Source: Lysobacter sp. BMK333-48F3
Lineage (GTDB): Bacteria > Pseudomonadota > Gammaproteobacteria > Xanthomonadales > Xanthomonadaceae
Length of the DNA stretch: 64,000 nucleotides
Direction of reading: 5' to 3'
NCBI RefSeq assembly: GCF_019733395.1
Contig: NZ_JAIHOO010000001.1
Location: forward strand, 1,612,001 to 1,676,000
Positions 1 through 8,193 of this stretch are shown one piece after another. Position 1 is the stretch's first letter. Each line of letters begins with the position of its first letter. A program made the position numbers and the translations under genes. A model generated the notes under the pieces. The model did no database searches. It was not told where the DNA came from and saw nothing but the letters and a program-made list of their open reading frames with translations.

Positions 1-155
1 TCGACGCTCCACTTCGAGCATGGTTACTCGTTCACGCGCTTCGGCCAGCGCGGCTTGTACGGCCTGACGTTCCGACCACTCAGCCAAAAGCGCCTGCTCT
101 CGCTCATCCAGGCGTGCATGTGCACCCAGTACTCAGTAGACATCCAAATCCACCG
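1..155. other. Partial open frames at left edge, unidentified
   Basis: Two frames stay open to the window edge. The plus frame ends in a TAG at 153-155. A minus frame reads as a charged, Ala/Glu/Arg-rich, coiled-coil-like segment (for example AEWSERQAVQAAL) running off the left edge, but it has no obvious start codon inside the window. Third-position GC is visibly lower than in the genes next to it, so this may be the end of a transferred or decayed gene. I cannot choose the strand or name a family. Confidence 0.2.
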
Positions 156-167
156 GTAGAGAGTTAT

Positions 168-1535
168 TTACTTTCCGATGCAGAAGCTGGAGAAGATGTG
201 GCCGAGCAGGTCGTCGGCGCGCACCCGGCCGGTGATTTCGCCCAGCGCCTCGTGGGCCTGACGCAGCGATTCGGCGGCCAGGTCGAGCATCTCGTGATCG
301 AGCTGGGCGCGGGCGTCGTCGAGTTCGTCGCGCGCGCGCAGCAGGGCGTCGACGTGGCGGGCGCGCGCGGTGAACGCACCGTCGGCCGCGTCGGCGGCAT
401 CGCCCTGGGCCAGCGCGCGCAGCCGTGCGTGCAGCGCGTCCAGGCCGGCGCCGCTGCGCGCGGACACGAACACCCGGTCTTCGCCGCCGATGTCGACCGG
501 GGTCGGCGAGGCGTAATCGGATTCGATCAGGTCGATCTTGTTGTAGACGTACAGCCGCGCCGGTACCTGGGCGATGGCCTCGGCGACCGAGGCCAGGCCG
601 CCGTCGGGATCGCGCGCGTCGAGCACGACGATGGCCAGGTCGGCGCGCTGCAGTTCGCCGACCGCGCGGCGCATGCCTTCGCGTTCTATGACGTCGCCGC
701 CCTCGCGCAAGCCGGCGGTGTCGACCAGGGTCAGTTCGACGCCGTCGAGCTTGACCGTCTCGTGCAGCAGGTCGCGGGTGGTGCCGGCGATGTCGGTGAC
801 GATGGCGCGCTCGCTGCCGGCCAATGCGTTCAACAGCGAACTCTTGCCGGCATTGGGCGGGCCGACGATCACCGCGTGCAGGCCGTCGCGCAGGCGCCGG
901 CCGCGTTCGGCGGCGGCGAGCAGCGCGTCCAACGCGGACGAAGCGGCGCCGAAGCGCTGGCGCAATGCCGCGCCGCCGAGGGTGTCGAGCGGTTCGTCGG
1001 CGAAATCGATCGCCGCCTCGACGTGGACGCGGATCGCCAGCAGGTCGCCGGCCAGGGCTTCCACCCGGCGCGAGAATTCGCCGTCGAGCGCGCGCCGGGC
1101 GGCGCGCGCGGCGCGCGCATCGGCGGCGGCGATCAGGTCGGCGACGGCTTCGGCCTGGGCCAGGTCGAGCCGGCCTTCGAGGAAGGCGCGTTCGCTGAAC
1201 TCGCCCGGCCGGGCGCGGCGAGCGCCCAGGGCGCAGACCCGCGCCAGCAGTTCTTCCAGCACCGCCGGCCCGCCATGGCCTTGCAGCTCGACCACGTCCT
1301 CGCCGGTGTAGCTGGCCGGCGCGGCGAAATACAGCGCGATGCCGTCGTCGAGGACGGCGCCGTCGGCGTCGAGGAAGCGGGCGTAGTGGGCGTGGCGCGG
1401 CCGCAGCCGGCGCGCCGCGACCGCCTCGCCGATCGATTTTGCGCGCGGTCCGGACAGGCGGACGATGCCGACCCCACCGGCGCCGGGCGCGGTGGCGACG
1501 GCGGCGATGGTGTCGCGGGCGGGGGCGTCGGTCAT
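168..1535 (-). CDS. mnmE: tRNA uridine-5-carboxymethylaminomethyl(34) synthesis GTPase MnmE
   Basis: MnmE (TrmE), a cytoplasmic GTPase that with MnmG installs the cmnm5 group on wobble uridine of several tRNAs. About 455 residues, normal for the family. The N-terminal tetrahydrofolate-binding domain (about 1-120, with [11 protein letters not shown]) is followed by a helical domain split by an inserted G domain: P-loop GPPNAGKS 225-232, TTRD 252-255, DTAG 272-275, NKID 332-335. The chain ends in the diagnostic CIGK. ATG at 1535 fits the family start; ATG at 1544 is equally possible and neither has a clear Shine-Dalgarno. It is the last gene of the leftward rpmH-rnpA-yidC-mnmE block, separated from yidC by a terminator and a repeat element. 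Confidence 0.97.
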   Translation of the reverse strand: MTDAPARDTIAAVATAPGAGGVGIVRLSGPRAKSIGEAVAARRLRPRHAHYARFLDADGAVLDDGIALYFAAPASYTGEDVVELQGHGGPAVLEELLARVCALGARRARPGEFSERAFLEGRLDLAQAEAVADLIAAADARAARAARRALDGEFSRRVEALAGDLLAIRVHVEAAIDFADEPLDTLGGAALRQRFGAASSALDALLAAAERGRRLRDGLHAVIVGPPNAGKSSLLNALAGSERAIVTDIAGTTRDLLHETVKLDGVELTLVDTAGLREGGDVIEREGMRRAVGELQRADLAIVVLDARDPDGGLASVAEAIAQVPARLYVYNKIDLIESDYASPTPVDIGGEDRVFVSARSGAGLDALHARLRALAQGDAADAADGAFTARARHVDALLRARDELDDARAQLDHEMLDLAAESLRQAHEALGEITGRVRADDLLGHIFSSFCIGK

Positions 1536-1587
1536 GGGCGACATGATAGGGGTCCGGCGGTAGCGGCCGTGAAGGGACCGCTCCCTC

Positions 1588-1752
1588 TGTAGGAGCGGCG
1601 TGAGCCGCGACAGCCGCAGCGGTGTACGCCAGCGTCGCAACCGAAGCCCGGACCTGCGAGCGCTCTTGCCCGGACTACGCTATCCGCCCGGACTTCGGAT
1701 CGTGGCGTGGTATTCGATCGCTGCGGTTGTCGCGGCTCACGCCGCTCCTACA
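1588..1752. repeat. TGTAGGAGCGGCG intergenic inverted-repeat element, copy 1
   Basis: The left end reads TGTAGGAGCGGCGTGAGCCG and the right end is its reverse complement, ending CGCCGCTCCTACA. The two ends enclose about 115 bp rich in further short inverted repeats. The same end sequence recurs near 7611, 7962, 19363, 31215, 56699 and 62988-63313, always between genes. It behaves as a dispersed REP/MITE-like family; no coding capacity. Confidence 0.85.
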
Positions 1753-1772
1753 CCATCCTTGTTGCGCGCAAA

Positions 1773-1802
1773 CGCAAAGCCCGCCTGACGGCGGGCTTTG
1801 CG
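1773..1802 (-). terminator. Rho-independent terminator downstream of yidC
   Basis: Perfect hairpin with arms of about 13 bp (AAAGCCCGCC / GGCGGGCTTT core) and a 4-nt loop, 31 bp past the yidC stop. On the minus strand it is followed by a T-rich tract interrupted by GC, so the U-tail is weak. Confidence 0.7.
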
Positions 1803-1833
1803 GAGATAGTCTGGCTGCGATCGCAGCGAAGAC

Positions 1834-3558
1834 TCAGCTCTTGTCCTTGCCGCTGCCCGCCGGTTGCTCGGCGTAGCGCTTGGTGGTCAGCCACTGCTGC
1901 AGCAGGCCCAGGCCGCCGTTGGCGACTTGGTACAGCACCAGGCCGGCCGGCAGGAAGGCCAGGATCACGCCGAAGATCAGCGGCATGAACTGCATCATCT
2001 TGGCCTGGGCCGGATCCATGCCGGTCATCGGGGTCAGCTTCTGCGTCGTCCACATGATCGCGATGTTGATCACCGGCAGGACGAAGAACGGATCGCGCGC
2101 GGTCAGGTCCTGGATCCAGGCGAACCACGGCGCATGGCGCAGCTCGACCGACTCGGCCAGCATCCAGTAGAGCGTCATGAAGATGATGATCTGCGGCAGC
2201 ACCGGCAGGCAGCCGCCGACCGGATTGATCTTCTCCTTCTTGTACAGCTCCATCAGCGCCATCTGGAACTTCTGCTTGTCGTCGCCGTAGCGCTCCTTGA
2301 GCTGGGCTACGCGCGGCTGGAACTTGCGCATCTTCGCCGCCGACTTGTACTGCGCGGCCGACAGCGGATACAGCGCCAGCTTCAGCAACACCACCAGGCC
2401 GACGATCGCCCAGCCCCAGTTGCCGAACAGGCCGTGCAGCTTGTCGAGCAGCCAGAACAGCCAGTTGGCCAGGGTGGCGAAGATGCTGTAGCTGCTGAAG
2501 TCGACCGCGCGGTCCAGGCCCTGCACGCCCTGCGCTTCGATCTGCTTGACCAGCTTGGGGCCGATCCACAGGCGCGCTTCGGTCGCGGCCTTGGCGCCCG
2601 GGGCGACGTTGACGCCCGGGCCGAGGTCGCGGATCAGGTACTGCGGCGCGCCGCCGGCGCTGAGCTGCTCGAGCGAGAACTGGCCCGCGTCCTTCTCGCC
2701 CGGAATCCAGGCGGCGAAGAAGTGGTGCTGGAGCATCGCGATCCAGCCGCCGGTGACCGACTTGTCGAGCTTGCCGTCCTCGGCGAACTTGTCGAACTTG
2801 CGCTTCTCGTACTTGTCGGTCGGGCTGTACCACGCCGCGCCCTGGAAGCTGTACTGCTCGGGGCTGAAGGGGCCCTTGTGGGCCAGTTCGCGCGGCACGC
2901 GGCTGAGCTGGCGGTAGACATAGCCCTGCCACGGCGCGGCGCCGGCGTTGCTGACCTCGTCGCGCACGCGCACGGCGTAGTCGCCGCGGCGGAAGGTGTA
3001 GGTGCGCTGGATGCTGACGCCGTTGGCGCCGGTCCAGACGTAGGGCACGGCGATCTCGTTGCTGCCCGAGGCCATGACCAGGTTGCGTTGGGTGCCGGCG
3101 TAGCGGAACCCCGACTCGTGAGTCGGCGCCGGGTTGCCCTGACTGACCCAGCCGCTCTGGGCGACGAAATACAAGGTCGAGTCGCTGGCCAGCAGCCGCA
3201 TCGGCGGGCTGTCCTTGGCCGAGGTCACCGGGTACTTGAGCAGGTCGGCCTCGCTCATCTCGCCGCCGCGCAGGTTGACCTTGAGCACGTCGGTGGTGAC
3301 GGTGACCAGGCCGTCGCTGCCGGCCGGCGCGGCGCTGACCGCGGCGCCAGGGGCGGCCGGGGCCGGCACGGCGTTGGGCGCACCGGGCACGCCGGCGGCG
3401 CTGGTCGCCGCGCTGGCGGCCGCGGGCACGCTGCTGGCCGGGGCCAGGGCGGCCGGCGGCGGCGCGGGCGGCGCCGACTTCTCCTTGCCCCATTCCATCC
3501 ACAGCAGGGTCGCCACCATCAGCCAGGCGAGGATGAGGAAAGCACGGGTCTGATTCAT
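1834..3558 (-). CDS. yidC: Membrane protein insertase YidC
   Basis: YidC/Oxa1-family insertase of the inner membrane; inserts and folds membrane proteins alone or with SecYEG. The 574 residues are typical for a Gram-negative YidC. An N-terminal signal-anchor helix (FLILAWLMVATLLW) is followed by an Ala/Pro-rich linker, a large periplasmic domain (about 60-340) and the conserved five-helix insertase core, with the hydrophilic KMRKFQP helical hairpin and a PVGGCLPVLPQ segment. The C-terminus is a short basic tail. It lies 15 bp downstream of rnpA and is probably co-transcribed. The small yidD gene that often sits between rnpA and yidC is absent. Confidence 0.98.
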   Translation of the reverse strand: MNQTRAFLILAWLMVATLLWMEWGKEKSAPPAPPPAALAPASSVPAAASAATSAAGVPGAPNAVPAPAAPGAAVSAAPAGSDGLVTVTTDVLKVNLRGGEMSEADLLKYPVTSAKDSPPMRLLASDSTLYFVAQSGWVSQGNPAPTHESGFRYAGTQRNLVMASGSNEIAVPYVWTGANGVSIQRTYTFRRGDYAVRVRDEVSNAGAAPWQGYVYRQLSRVPRELAHKGPFSPEQYSFQGAAWYSPTDKYEKRKFDKFAEDGKLDKSVTGGWIAMLQHHFFAAWIPGEKDAGQFSLEQLSAGGAPQYLIRDLGPGVNVAPGAKAATEARLWIGPKLVKQIEAQGVQGLDRAVDFSSYSIFATLANWLFWLLDKLHGLFGNWGWAIVGLVVLLKLALYPLSAAQYKSAAKMRKFQPRVAQLKERYGDDKQKFQMALMELYKKEKINPVGGCLPVLPQIIIFMTLYWMLAESVELRHAPWFAWIQDLTARDPFFVLPVINIAIMWTTQKLTPMTGMDPAQAKMMQFMPLIFGVILAFLPAGLVLYQVANGGLGLLQQWLTTKRYAEQPAGSGKDKS

Positions 3559-3573
3559 GGGCAGCAGGCAGGC

Positions 3574-4008
3574 TCAGCCGAGACCGGAGTCCGGCGTGGG
3601 GGCGGAAGGGGAAGCGGCCGGCATTGTGCCGGTCGCGGCAGTCGCGGGCAATGCAAGGCCGGGCCAGGCACCGGCGCGCTTGAGCAGACTGCGGAAATGG
3701 CTGCGGAGTTCCTCGCCGCTGCAGCGCGAGGCGCCCGGGCGGGCGACCAGGACGTAGTCGCCCGGAGCGAGTTCGTCGCGCAGGTGGCGGAACGTGTCGC
3801 GCAGCACGCGCTTGATGCGGTTACGGCCGACCGCGTGCGGATCGACCTTGCGCGAGACCGCCAGGCCCAGGCGCGCCGGCACGGCCGGGTCGGCCTGGAA
3901 ATGCAAAGCGAGCACGGGCAGCGCCACGCGCCGGCCATGCTTGAAGATTCGGTCGAAGTCCGAACGCGCGCGTACCCGCGCGGTGCGCGGGAAGCGGGTC
4001 GAATTCAT
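3574..4008 (-). CDS. rnpA: Ribonuclease P protein component
   Basis: Protein subunit of RNase P, which binds the catalytic RNA and helps remove 5' leaders from pre-tRNAs. 144 residues. The RNR signature is present as GRNRIKRVLR at 61-70, after the usual FPRTARVRARSDFDRIF start. The C-terminal 25 or so residues form an Ala/Pro/Ser/Thr-rich tail longer than in the E. coli protein and probably disordered. It follows rpmH by about 60 bp in the standard order and is transcribed away from the origin. Confidence 0.96.
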   Translation of the reverse strand: MNSTRFPRTARVRARSDFDRIFKHGRRVALPVLALHFQADPAVPARLGLAVSRKVDPHAVGRNRIKRVLRDTFRHLRDELAPGDYVLVARPGASRCSGEELRSHFRSLLKRAGAWPGLALPATAATGTMPAASPSAPTPDSGLG

Positions 4009-4069
4009 CGCAGACGCTCAGGCCGCACCGCGCCGGATCGTTGCGATCGGCGCAGACGGCTGAAACGGC

Positions 4070-4210
4070 TTAGGCGCAGAGACGCTTGCGGCCCTTGGCA
4101 CGACGACGGGCGAGAACCTTGCGGCCGTCGGCGGTCGCCATGCGGGCACGGAAACCGTGGTCGCGCTTGCGCTTGAGGTTGCTGGGCTGGTAGGTGCGCT
4201 TGGTGGCCAT
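4070..4210 (-). CDS. rpmH: 50S ribosomal protein L34
   Basis: Ribosomal protein L34, 46 residues, almost entirely basic. It starts [20 protein letters not shown] and carries the RRAKGRKRL tail typical of the family. The ATG at 4210 matches the family start; the open frame continues upstream without support. First gene of the leftward rpmH-rnpA-yidC-mnmE block, back to back with dnaA. Confidence 0.98.
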   Translation of the reverse strand: MATKRTYQPSNLKRKRDHGFRARMATADGRKVLARRRAKGRKRLCA

Positions 4211-4341
4211 GATCGGCTCTACAAGATTGACGGCGAGAGGACCGCGAATTCTAGGGGTGCTCCGGGGGCGGGTCAAGCCTTTGTTTGGCTTGGTGTTTAC
4301 GCAGGCACCAGCGGGCGGGGCCGGCTGCCTGTGCATGAACC

Positions 4342-4350
4342 TGTGGATTA
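4342..4350 (+). promoter_or_regulatory. DnaA-box-like site upstream of dnaA
   Basis: TGTGGATTA, one mismatch from the consensus DnaA box TGTGGATAA, in the 292-bp gap between divergent rpmH and dnaA and about 150 bp before the dnaA ATG. A site here would suit dnaA autoregulation, which is common; that role is inferred. Confidence 0.5.
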
Positions 4351-4502
4351 GTCCTGTTCCGGACCCGGTCGCGATGGTAGTCTGACCGACCCCCCGGCCT
4401 TGTCAGGCGCGATGTCCGCATCGTGCGCACGGCCGCTTTCGTCTGCTGCGCCGCCAGGCCGGCCGACCGAGTCAGTTACACGCATAAGAAGACGCATTAC
4501 AG

Positions 4503-5849
4503 ATGGAAGCCTGGCCCCGCTGCCTCGAACGCCTCGAAGCCGAATTTCCGGTCGAGGACGTACATACCTGGTTGAAGCCCCTGCAGGCCACGCGCCGCGA
4601 CGACGTGACCGTGCTGTACGCGCCCAACGCCTTCGTGGTCGAACACGTGCGCGAGCGCTACCTGGCGCGGATCCGCGAGCTGCTGTCGTACTTCGCCGGC
4701 AGCGGCGAGGTCAGCCTGGAAATCGGTTCGTTGCCGCGGGTGGCGCCGATCGCGCCGCCGGCCGAGCTGGCGTCGAGCGGCGCCGTCGCGCCGCGTCCGG
4801 TCGCCAGCGCGCCGGTCGAACCCTTCCAGGGCAATCTGGACACGCATTACACCTTCGACAACTTCGTCGAAGGCCGCAGCAACCAGCTCGGCCGCGCCGC
4901 CGCCTGGCAGGCGGCGCAAAAGCCCGGCGAGCGCGCGCACAACCCGCTGCTGCTGTACGGCGGCACCGGCCTGGGCAAGACCCATCTGATGTTCGCCGCC
5001 GGCAACGCCATGCGCGACGCCAATCCGGCGATGCGGGTGATGTACCTGCGTTCGGAACAGTTCTTCAGCGCGATGATGAAGGCGCTGCAGGACAAGACCA
5101 TGGATGCGTTCAAGCGCCAGTTCCAGCGCGTCGACGCGCTGCTGATCGACGACATCCAGTTCTTCGCCGGCAAGGACCGCACCCAGGAAGAGTTCTTCCA
5201 CACCTTCAATGCGCTGTTCGACGGCAAGCAGCAGATCATCCTGACCTGCGACCGCTATCCGCGCGAGGTCGAAGGCCTGGAGCCGCGGCTGAAGTCGCGC
5301 CTGGCCTGGGGCCTGTCGGTGGCGATCGAGCCGCCGGACTTCGAGACCCGCGCCCAGATCGTGATCTCCAAGGCCAAGGAACGCGGCGCCGCGATTCCCG
5401 AGGAAGTCGCCTTCCTGCTGGCCAAGAAGATGCGTTCGAACGTGCGCGACCTGGAAGGCGCGCTCAACACCCTGACCGCCCGGGCCAACTTCACCGGCCG
5501 CGCCGTCACCGTCGAATTCGCCCAGGAAACCCTGCGCGACCTGCTGCGGGCGCAGCAGCAGGCGATCGGCATCCCCAACATCCAGAAGACCGTGGCAGAC
5601 TACTACGGCCTACAGATCAAGGACTTGTTGTCGAAACGGCGGACGCGTTCGCTGGCCCGGCCGCGCCAGGTCGCCATGGCGCTGACCAAGGAGCTGACCG
5701 AGCACTCGCTGCCGGAAATCGGCGACGCCTTTGCGGGCCGCGACCACACCACCGTGCTGCACGCCTGCCGGCAGATCCGCACCTTGATGGAAACCGACGG
5801 CAAGCTGCGCGAGGATTGGGACAAGCTGATCCGCAAGCTCAGCGAGTGA
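4503..5849 (+). CDS. dnaA: Chromosomal replication initiator protein DnaA
   Basis: DnaA, the AAA+ ATPase that binds DnaA boxes and melts the origin. 448 residues, four domains in order. Domain I (about 1-75) is the oligomerisation and helicase-contact domain; domain II is a short Ala/Pro-rich linker. Domain III carries Walker A GGTGLGKT 153-160 and Walker B LLIDDIQF 213-220. Domain IV ends in the DNA-binding signature [14 protein letters not shown] (about 414-427). The ATG at 4503 fits the family start. First gene of the rightward dnaA-dnaN-recF-gyrB series. Confidence 0.99.
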   Translation: MEAWPRCLERLEAEFPVEDVHTWLKPLQATRRDDVTVLYAPNAFVVEHVRERYLARIRELLSYFAGSGEVSLEIGSLPRVAPIAPPAELASSGAVAPRPVASAPVEPFQGNLDTHYTFDNFVEGRSNQLGRAAAWQAAQKPGERAHNPLLLYGGTGLGKTHLMFAAGNAMRDANPAMRVMYLRSEQFFSAMMKALQDKTMDAFKRQFQRVDALLIDDIQFFAGKDRTQEEFFHTFNALFDGKQQIILTCDRYPREVEGLEPRLKSRLAWGLSVAIEPPDFETRAQIVISKAKERGAAIPEEVAFLLAKKMRSNVRDLEGALNTLTARANFTGRAVTVEFAQETLRDLLRAQQQAIGIPNIQKTVADYYGLQIKDLLSKRRTRSLARPRQVAMALTKELTEHSLPEIGDAFAGRDHTTVLHACRQIRTLMETDGKLREDWDKLIRKLSE

Positions 5850-6143
5850 GTTCGACCGCGCTGCGGTTCGCGCTCATCCGAGGAGATCGCAAGACCGCTG
5901 CTGCAGTACCGCTGTGCATGATGTCGGATCGGCCGGTTCCGCCTCGCCGGTTCGCCGTTCCAGGGCTTGCGCGCCTCGTGGCTGCGCTGGCCCGGTTCGA
6001 GCGATCCGGTTCGCGGGCCACGCTTCGGTCCCGGTGACTGCGTCGGAGCCCTGATCGGCCCCGCCGCAGCGCCGATGGACACAAGGTACCGGCTAAGTGG
6101 TTGTCGCGAAAGGCATAAGTACGGGGATGATGTTCGTACAAGC

Positions 6144-6152
6144 TGTGGATAA
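6144..6152 (+). promoter_or_regulatory. DnaA box
   Basis: Perfect TGTGGATAA in the dnaA-dnaN gap, the left partner of an inverted pair with 6180-6188. Confidence 0.85.
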
Positions 6153-6179
6153 ATAAGAAGCGGGCGATCCGCCCATTTT

Positions 6180-6188
6180 TTATCCACA
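6180..6188 (-). promoter_or_regulatory. DnaA box
   Basis: Perfect TTATCCACA on the plus strand, the inverted partner of the box at 6144-6152. The 27 bp between them hold a small GGGCG-ATC-CGCCC hairpin followed by a T run. Confidence 0.85.
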
Positions 6189-6365
6189 GCTTCTACCGTC
6201 TTCCCCAGGCCGCTTCCAACAGGGTTCTGGGTAACGAAAAGCTCTTATGAATCAAATGGTTAATTTGGTTTTCCAGTGATTTTCGCTGCTCCATCACCAC
6301 CAAGCTTTTGATTTATACATCTCTTTTGTTTTGGGCTTAGTCCCACAGACGGCCAAGGGGTCCGC

Positions 6366-7466
6366 ATGCGTTTCAGCCTGCAACGCGAAGTCTTTCTCAA
6401 GCCGTTGGCCCAGGTGGTCAATGTCGTCGAACGCCGGCAGACCTTGCCGGTCCTCGCCAACCTGCTCGTCCAGGTCAACGGCGGCCAGCTGTCGCTGACC
6501 GGTACCGACCTGGAAGTCGAGATGATTTCCCGCGTCGCGGTCGACGACGCAAAGGACGGCGAAACCACGATCCCGGCGCGCAAGCTGTTCGAGATCATTC
6601 GCGCCCTGCCCGACGGCAGTAAGGTCACCGTCAGTCAGACCGCCGAGAAGATCACCGTGCAGGCCGGGCGTTCGCGCTTCACCCTGGCCAGCCTGCCGGC
6701 CAACGACTTCCCGTCGATCGACGAAGTCGAAGCCACCGAACGCGTGCGCGTGCCCGAAGCGGCATTGAAGGAGCTGATCGAACGCACCGCGTTCGCGATG
6801 GCCCAGCAGGACGTGCGCTACTACCTCAACGGCTTGTTGTTCGACCTGCGCGAAGCCAGCCTGCGCTGCGTGGCCACCGACGGCCACCGCCTGGCGCTGT
6901 GCGAAGCCGCGTTCGAAGGCGGCTCGCAGACCAAGCGCCAGATCATCGTCCCGCGCAAGGGCGTGCAGGAACTGCAGCGCCTGCTGGAAGGCGGCGAACG
7001 CGAGCTGGAGCTGGAAATGGGCCGCGGCCACATCCGGGTCAAGCGCGACGATGTCACCTTCACCAGCAAGCTGATCGACGGCCGTTTCCCCGATTACGAA
7101 GCGGTGATCCCGATCGGCGCCGACCGGGAAGTGCGGATCGAGCGCGAAACCCTGCGCGCTTCGCTGCAGCGCGCGGCGATCCTGTCGAACGAGAAGTACC
7201 GCGGCGTGCGCATCGAAGTGTCGCCGGGCCAGCTCAAGATCAGCGCGCACAACCCGGAGCAGGAAGAAGCGCAGGAAGAAGTCGAAGCCGACACCAAGGT
7301 CGACGACCTGGCGGTGGGCTTCAACGTCAACTACCTGCTCGACGCCCTCAGCGCCCTGCGCGACGAGCACGTCGTGCTGGCCCTGCGCGACGCCAACTCC
7401 TCGGCGCTGGTGCGCGAAGCCTCGAACGAGCGCTGCCGCCACGTGGTCATGCCGCTGCGGCTCTGA
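6366..7466 (+). CDS. dnaN: DNA polymerase III subunit beta (sliding clamp)
   Basis: The beta clamp, a ring-shaped dimer that tethers DNA polymerase III and many repair proteins to DNA. 366 residues, the standard length for three repeated clamp folds. It opens MRFSLQREVFLKPLAQVVNV and ends in the expected C-terminal HVVMPLRL, which forms part of the partner-binding pocket. Second gene of the rightward replication series, starting just after the AT-rich part of the probable origin. Confidence 0.99.
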   Translation: MRFSLQREVFLKPLAQVVNVVERRQTLPVLANLLVQVNGGQLSLTGTDLEVEMISRVAVDDAKDGETTIPARKLFEIIRALPDGSKVTVSQTAEKITVQAGRSRFTLASLPANDFPSIDEVEATERVRVPEAALKELIERTAFAMAQQDVRYYLNGLLFDLREASLRCVATDGHRLALCEAAFEGGSQTKRQIIVPRKGVQELQRLLEGGERELELEMGRGHIRVKRDDVTFTSKLIDGRFPDYEAVIPIGADREVRIERETLRASLQRAAILSNEKYRGVRIEVSPGQLKISAHNPEQEEAQEEVEADTKVDDLAVGFNVNYLLDALSALRDEHVVLALRDANSSALVREASNERCRHVVMPLRL

Positions 7467-7496
7467 CCCGCAGGCCGACCGGAGCCGGATTCATCC

Positions 7497-7512
7497 GGTT
7501 CCACGTGGAACA
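7497..7512. promoter_or_regulatory. parS: parS centromere site 1
   Basis: GGTTCCACGTGGAACA, 15 of 16 matches to the palindrome TGTTCCACGTGGAACA. This class of sequence is the ParB-binding centromere of many bacterial chromosomes. It lies between dnaN and recF, about 1.3 kb from the probable origin, overlapping the 5' flank of a terminator-like hairpin. Confidence 0.85.
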
Positions 7513-7544
7513 CGAAACGCCTGGCCCTGTGCCGGGCGTTTTCG
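7513..7544 (+). terminator. Terminator-like hairpin after dnaN
   Basis: An imperfect stem (AACGCC ... GGCGTT, extended by CGAAA/TTTCG) followed by a T-rich stretch, 47 bp beyond the dnaN stop. It directly abuts parS site 1. Confidence 0.4.
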
Positions 7545-7610
7545 TTTCTGCCAAGGGACGCGCAGAGGAATCAACGCCTCCGCCATCGATCGAAGCCCGA
7601 AACCATCGCC

Positions 7611-7634
7611 TGTAGGAGCGGCGCAAGCCGCGAC
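7611..7634 (+). repeat. TGTAGGAGCGGCG repeat, single end
   Basis: TGTAGGAGCGGCGCAAGCCG, a half copy of the dispersed intergenic family, in the dnaN-recF gap. A diverged copy (GTAGGAGCGGAGCTAGCCGC) lies at 7962-7985. Confidence 0.75.
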
Positions 7635-7712
7635 CGCGCTGCTGCGGCCTCGCGGCGCCTGTGTTCGAAGGCTTAAAAGCTCAAAGCAGAGCTTCCGTCC
7701 GCAAGCGGCCGG

Positions 7713-7748
7713 GTCACTTTCTTTGTCCAAGGCGACAAAGAAAGTAAC
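7713..7748. repeat. CTTTCTTTGTC inverted repeat
   Basis: ACTTTCTTTGTC and GACAAAGAAAGT arms separated by about 6 bp, followed by ACCAAAGAAAA. Hairpins of this kind are, from memory, frequent between genes in Xanthomonadaceae. Function unknown. Confidence 0.5.
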
Positions 7749-8193
7749 CAAAGAAAACGCCATGGCTGTTTCGAATCAAGAGCCACTATGGGGCGGAGTT
7801 TTCGCGGGGCTGCTCCGCACAGGCCATCCCTGGCCTGGCTGCGCACGACCCGCATCCATGCGGGTCGCCCTCCGGGGCTTCAGGGTCTTCTCGCGAGTTT
7901 GCTGCTGCGCCAAGCTCTTCACGGCAGCGGCAGCGGCAACGGTGGGGCTTTGCTTTCAGGGGTAGGAGCGGAGCTAGCCGCGACCCGGGACGTGCAGTCA
8001 ACTCAAGGCCCGGGCAGCACGCGCGATTCCTCCCGTATCTCTCGATCAGCGGTATAGCCAAGCCGAACAAGCACTTAGGCTGCCGTTCCCGCTCTTTCGA
8101 ACGCCCTCCCAAGCCCCATGCCGACCTGGGCGCTTCGCCGCAACGCCGCCAGGGGCCTCTTCCGCCCCGGGCCCGATCTGCCATCATTTCCCG

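Larger units (their letters stand above)
5850..6365. other. Probable chromosomal origin of replication (oriC)
   Basis: The 516-bp gap between dnaA and dnaN. It contains two perfect DnaA boxes in opposite orientation (6144-6152 and 6180-6188), a GGGCG/CGCCC hairpin with a T run between them, and an AT-rich stretch at about 6228-6345 that is strikingly low in GC for this window and could be the unwinding element. The position between dnaA and dnaN is a common oriC location. No long gene fits here. Confidence 0.8.
7467..8193. other. dnaN-recF intergenic region rich in repeats
   Basis: This 727-bp gap carries no convincing gene; its open frames are low-complexity and conflict with each other. 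It holds a parS site (7497), a terminator-like hairpin (about 7513-7544), two copies of the TGTAGGAGCGGCG-type repeat (7611 and 7962) and a CTTTCTTTGTC inverted repeat (7713-7748). dnaN and recF are therefore unlikely to form a tight operon here. Confidence 0.6.

Noticed and set aside
114..1592. Long plus-strand open frame over mnmE
   Set aside because: Antisense shadow of the high-GC mnmE gene; composition is Gly/Ala/Arg-rich with no family motif.
1588..1752. Possible small RNA gene or riboswitch in the inverted repeat
   Set aside because: The same sequence recurs in many unrelated gaps, which fits a dispersed repeat better than a cis-regulatory RNA.
1748..4176. Long open frames overlapping yidC and rnpA on both strands
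   Set aside because: Shadows of well-supported genes in a GC-rich genome, low-complexity translations.
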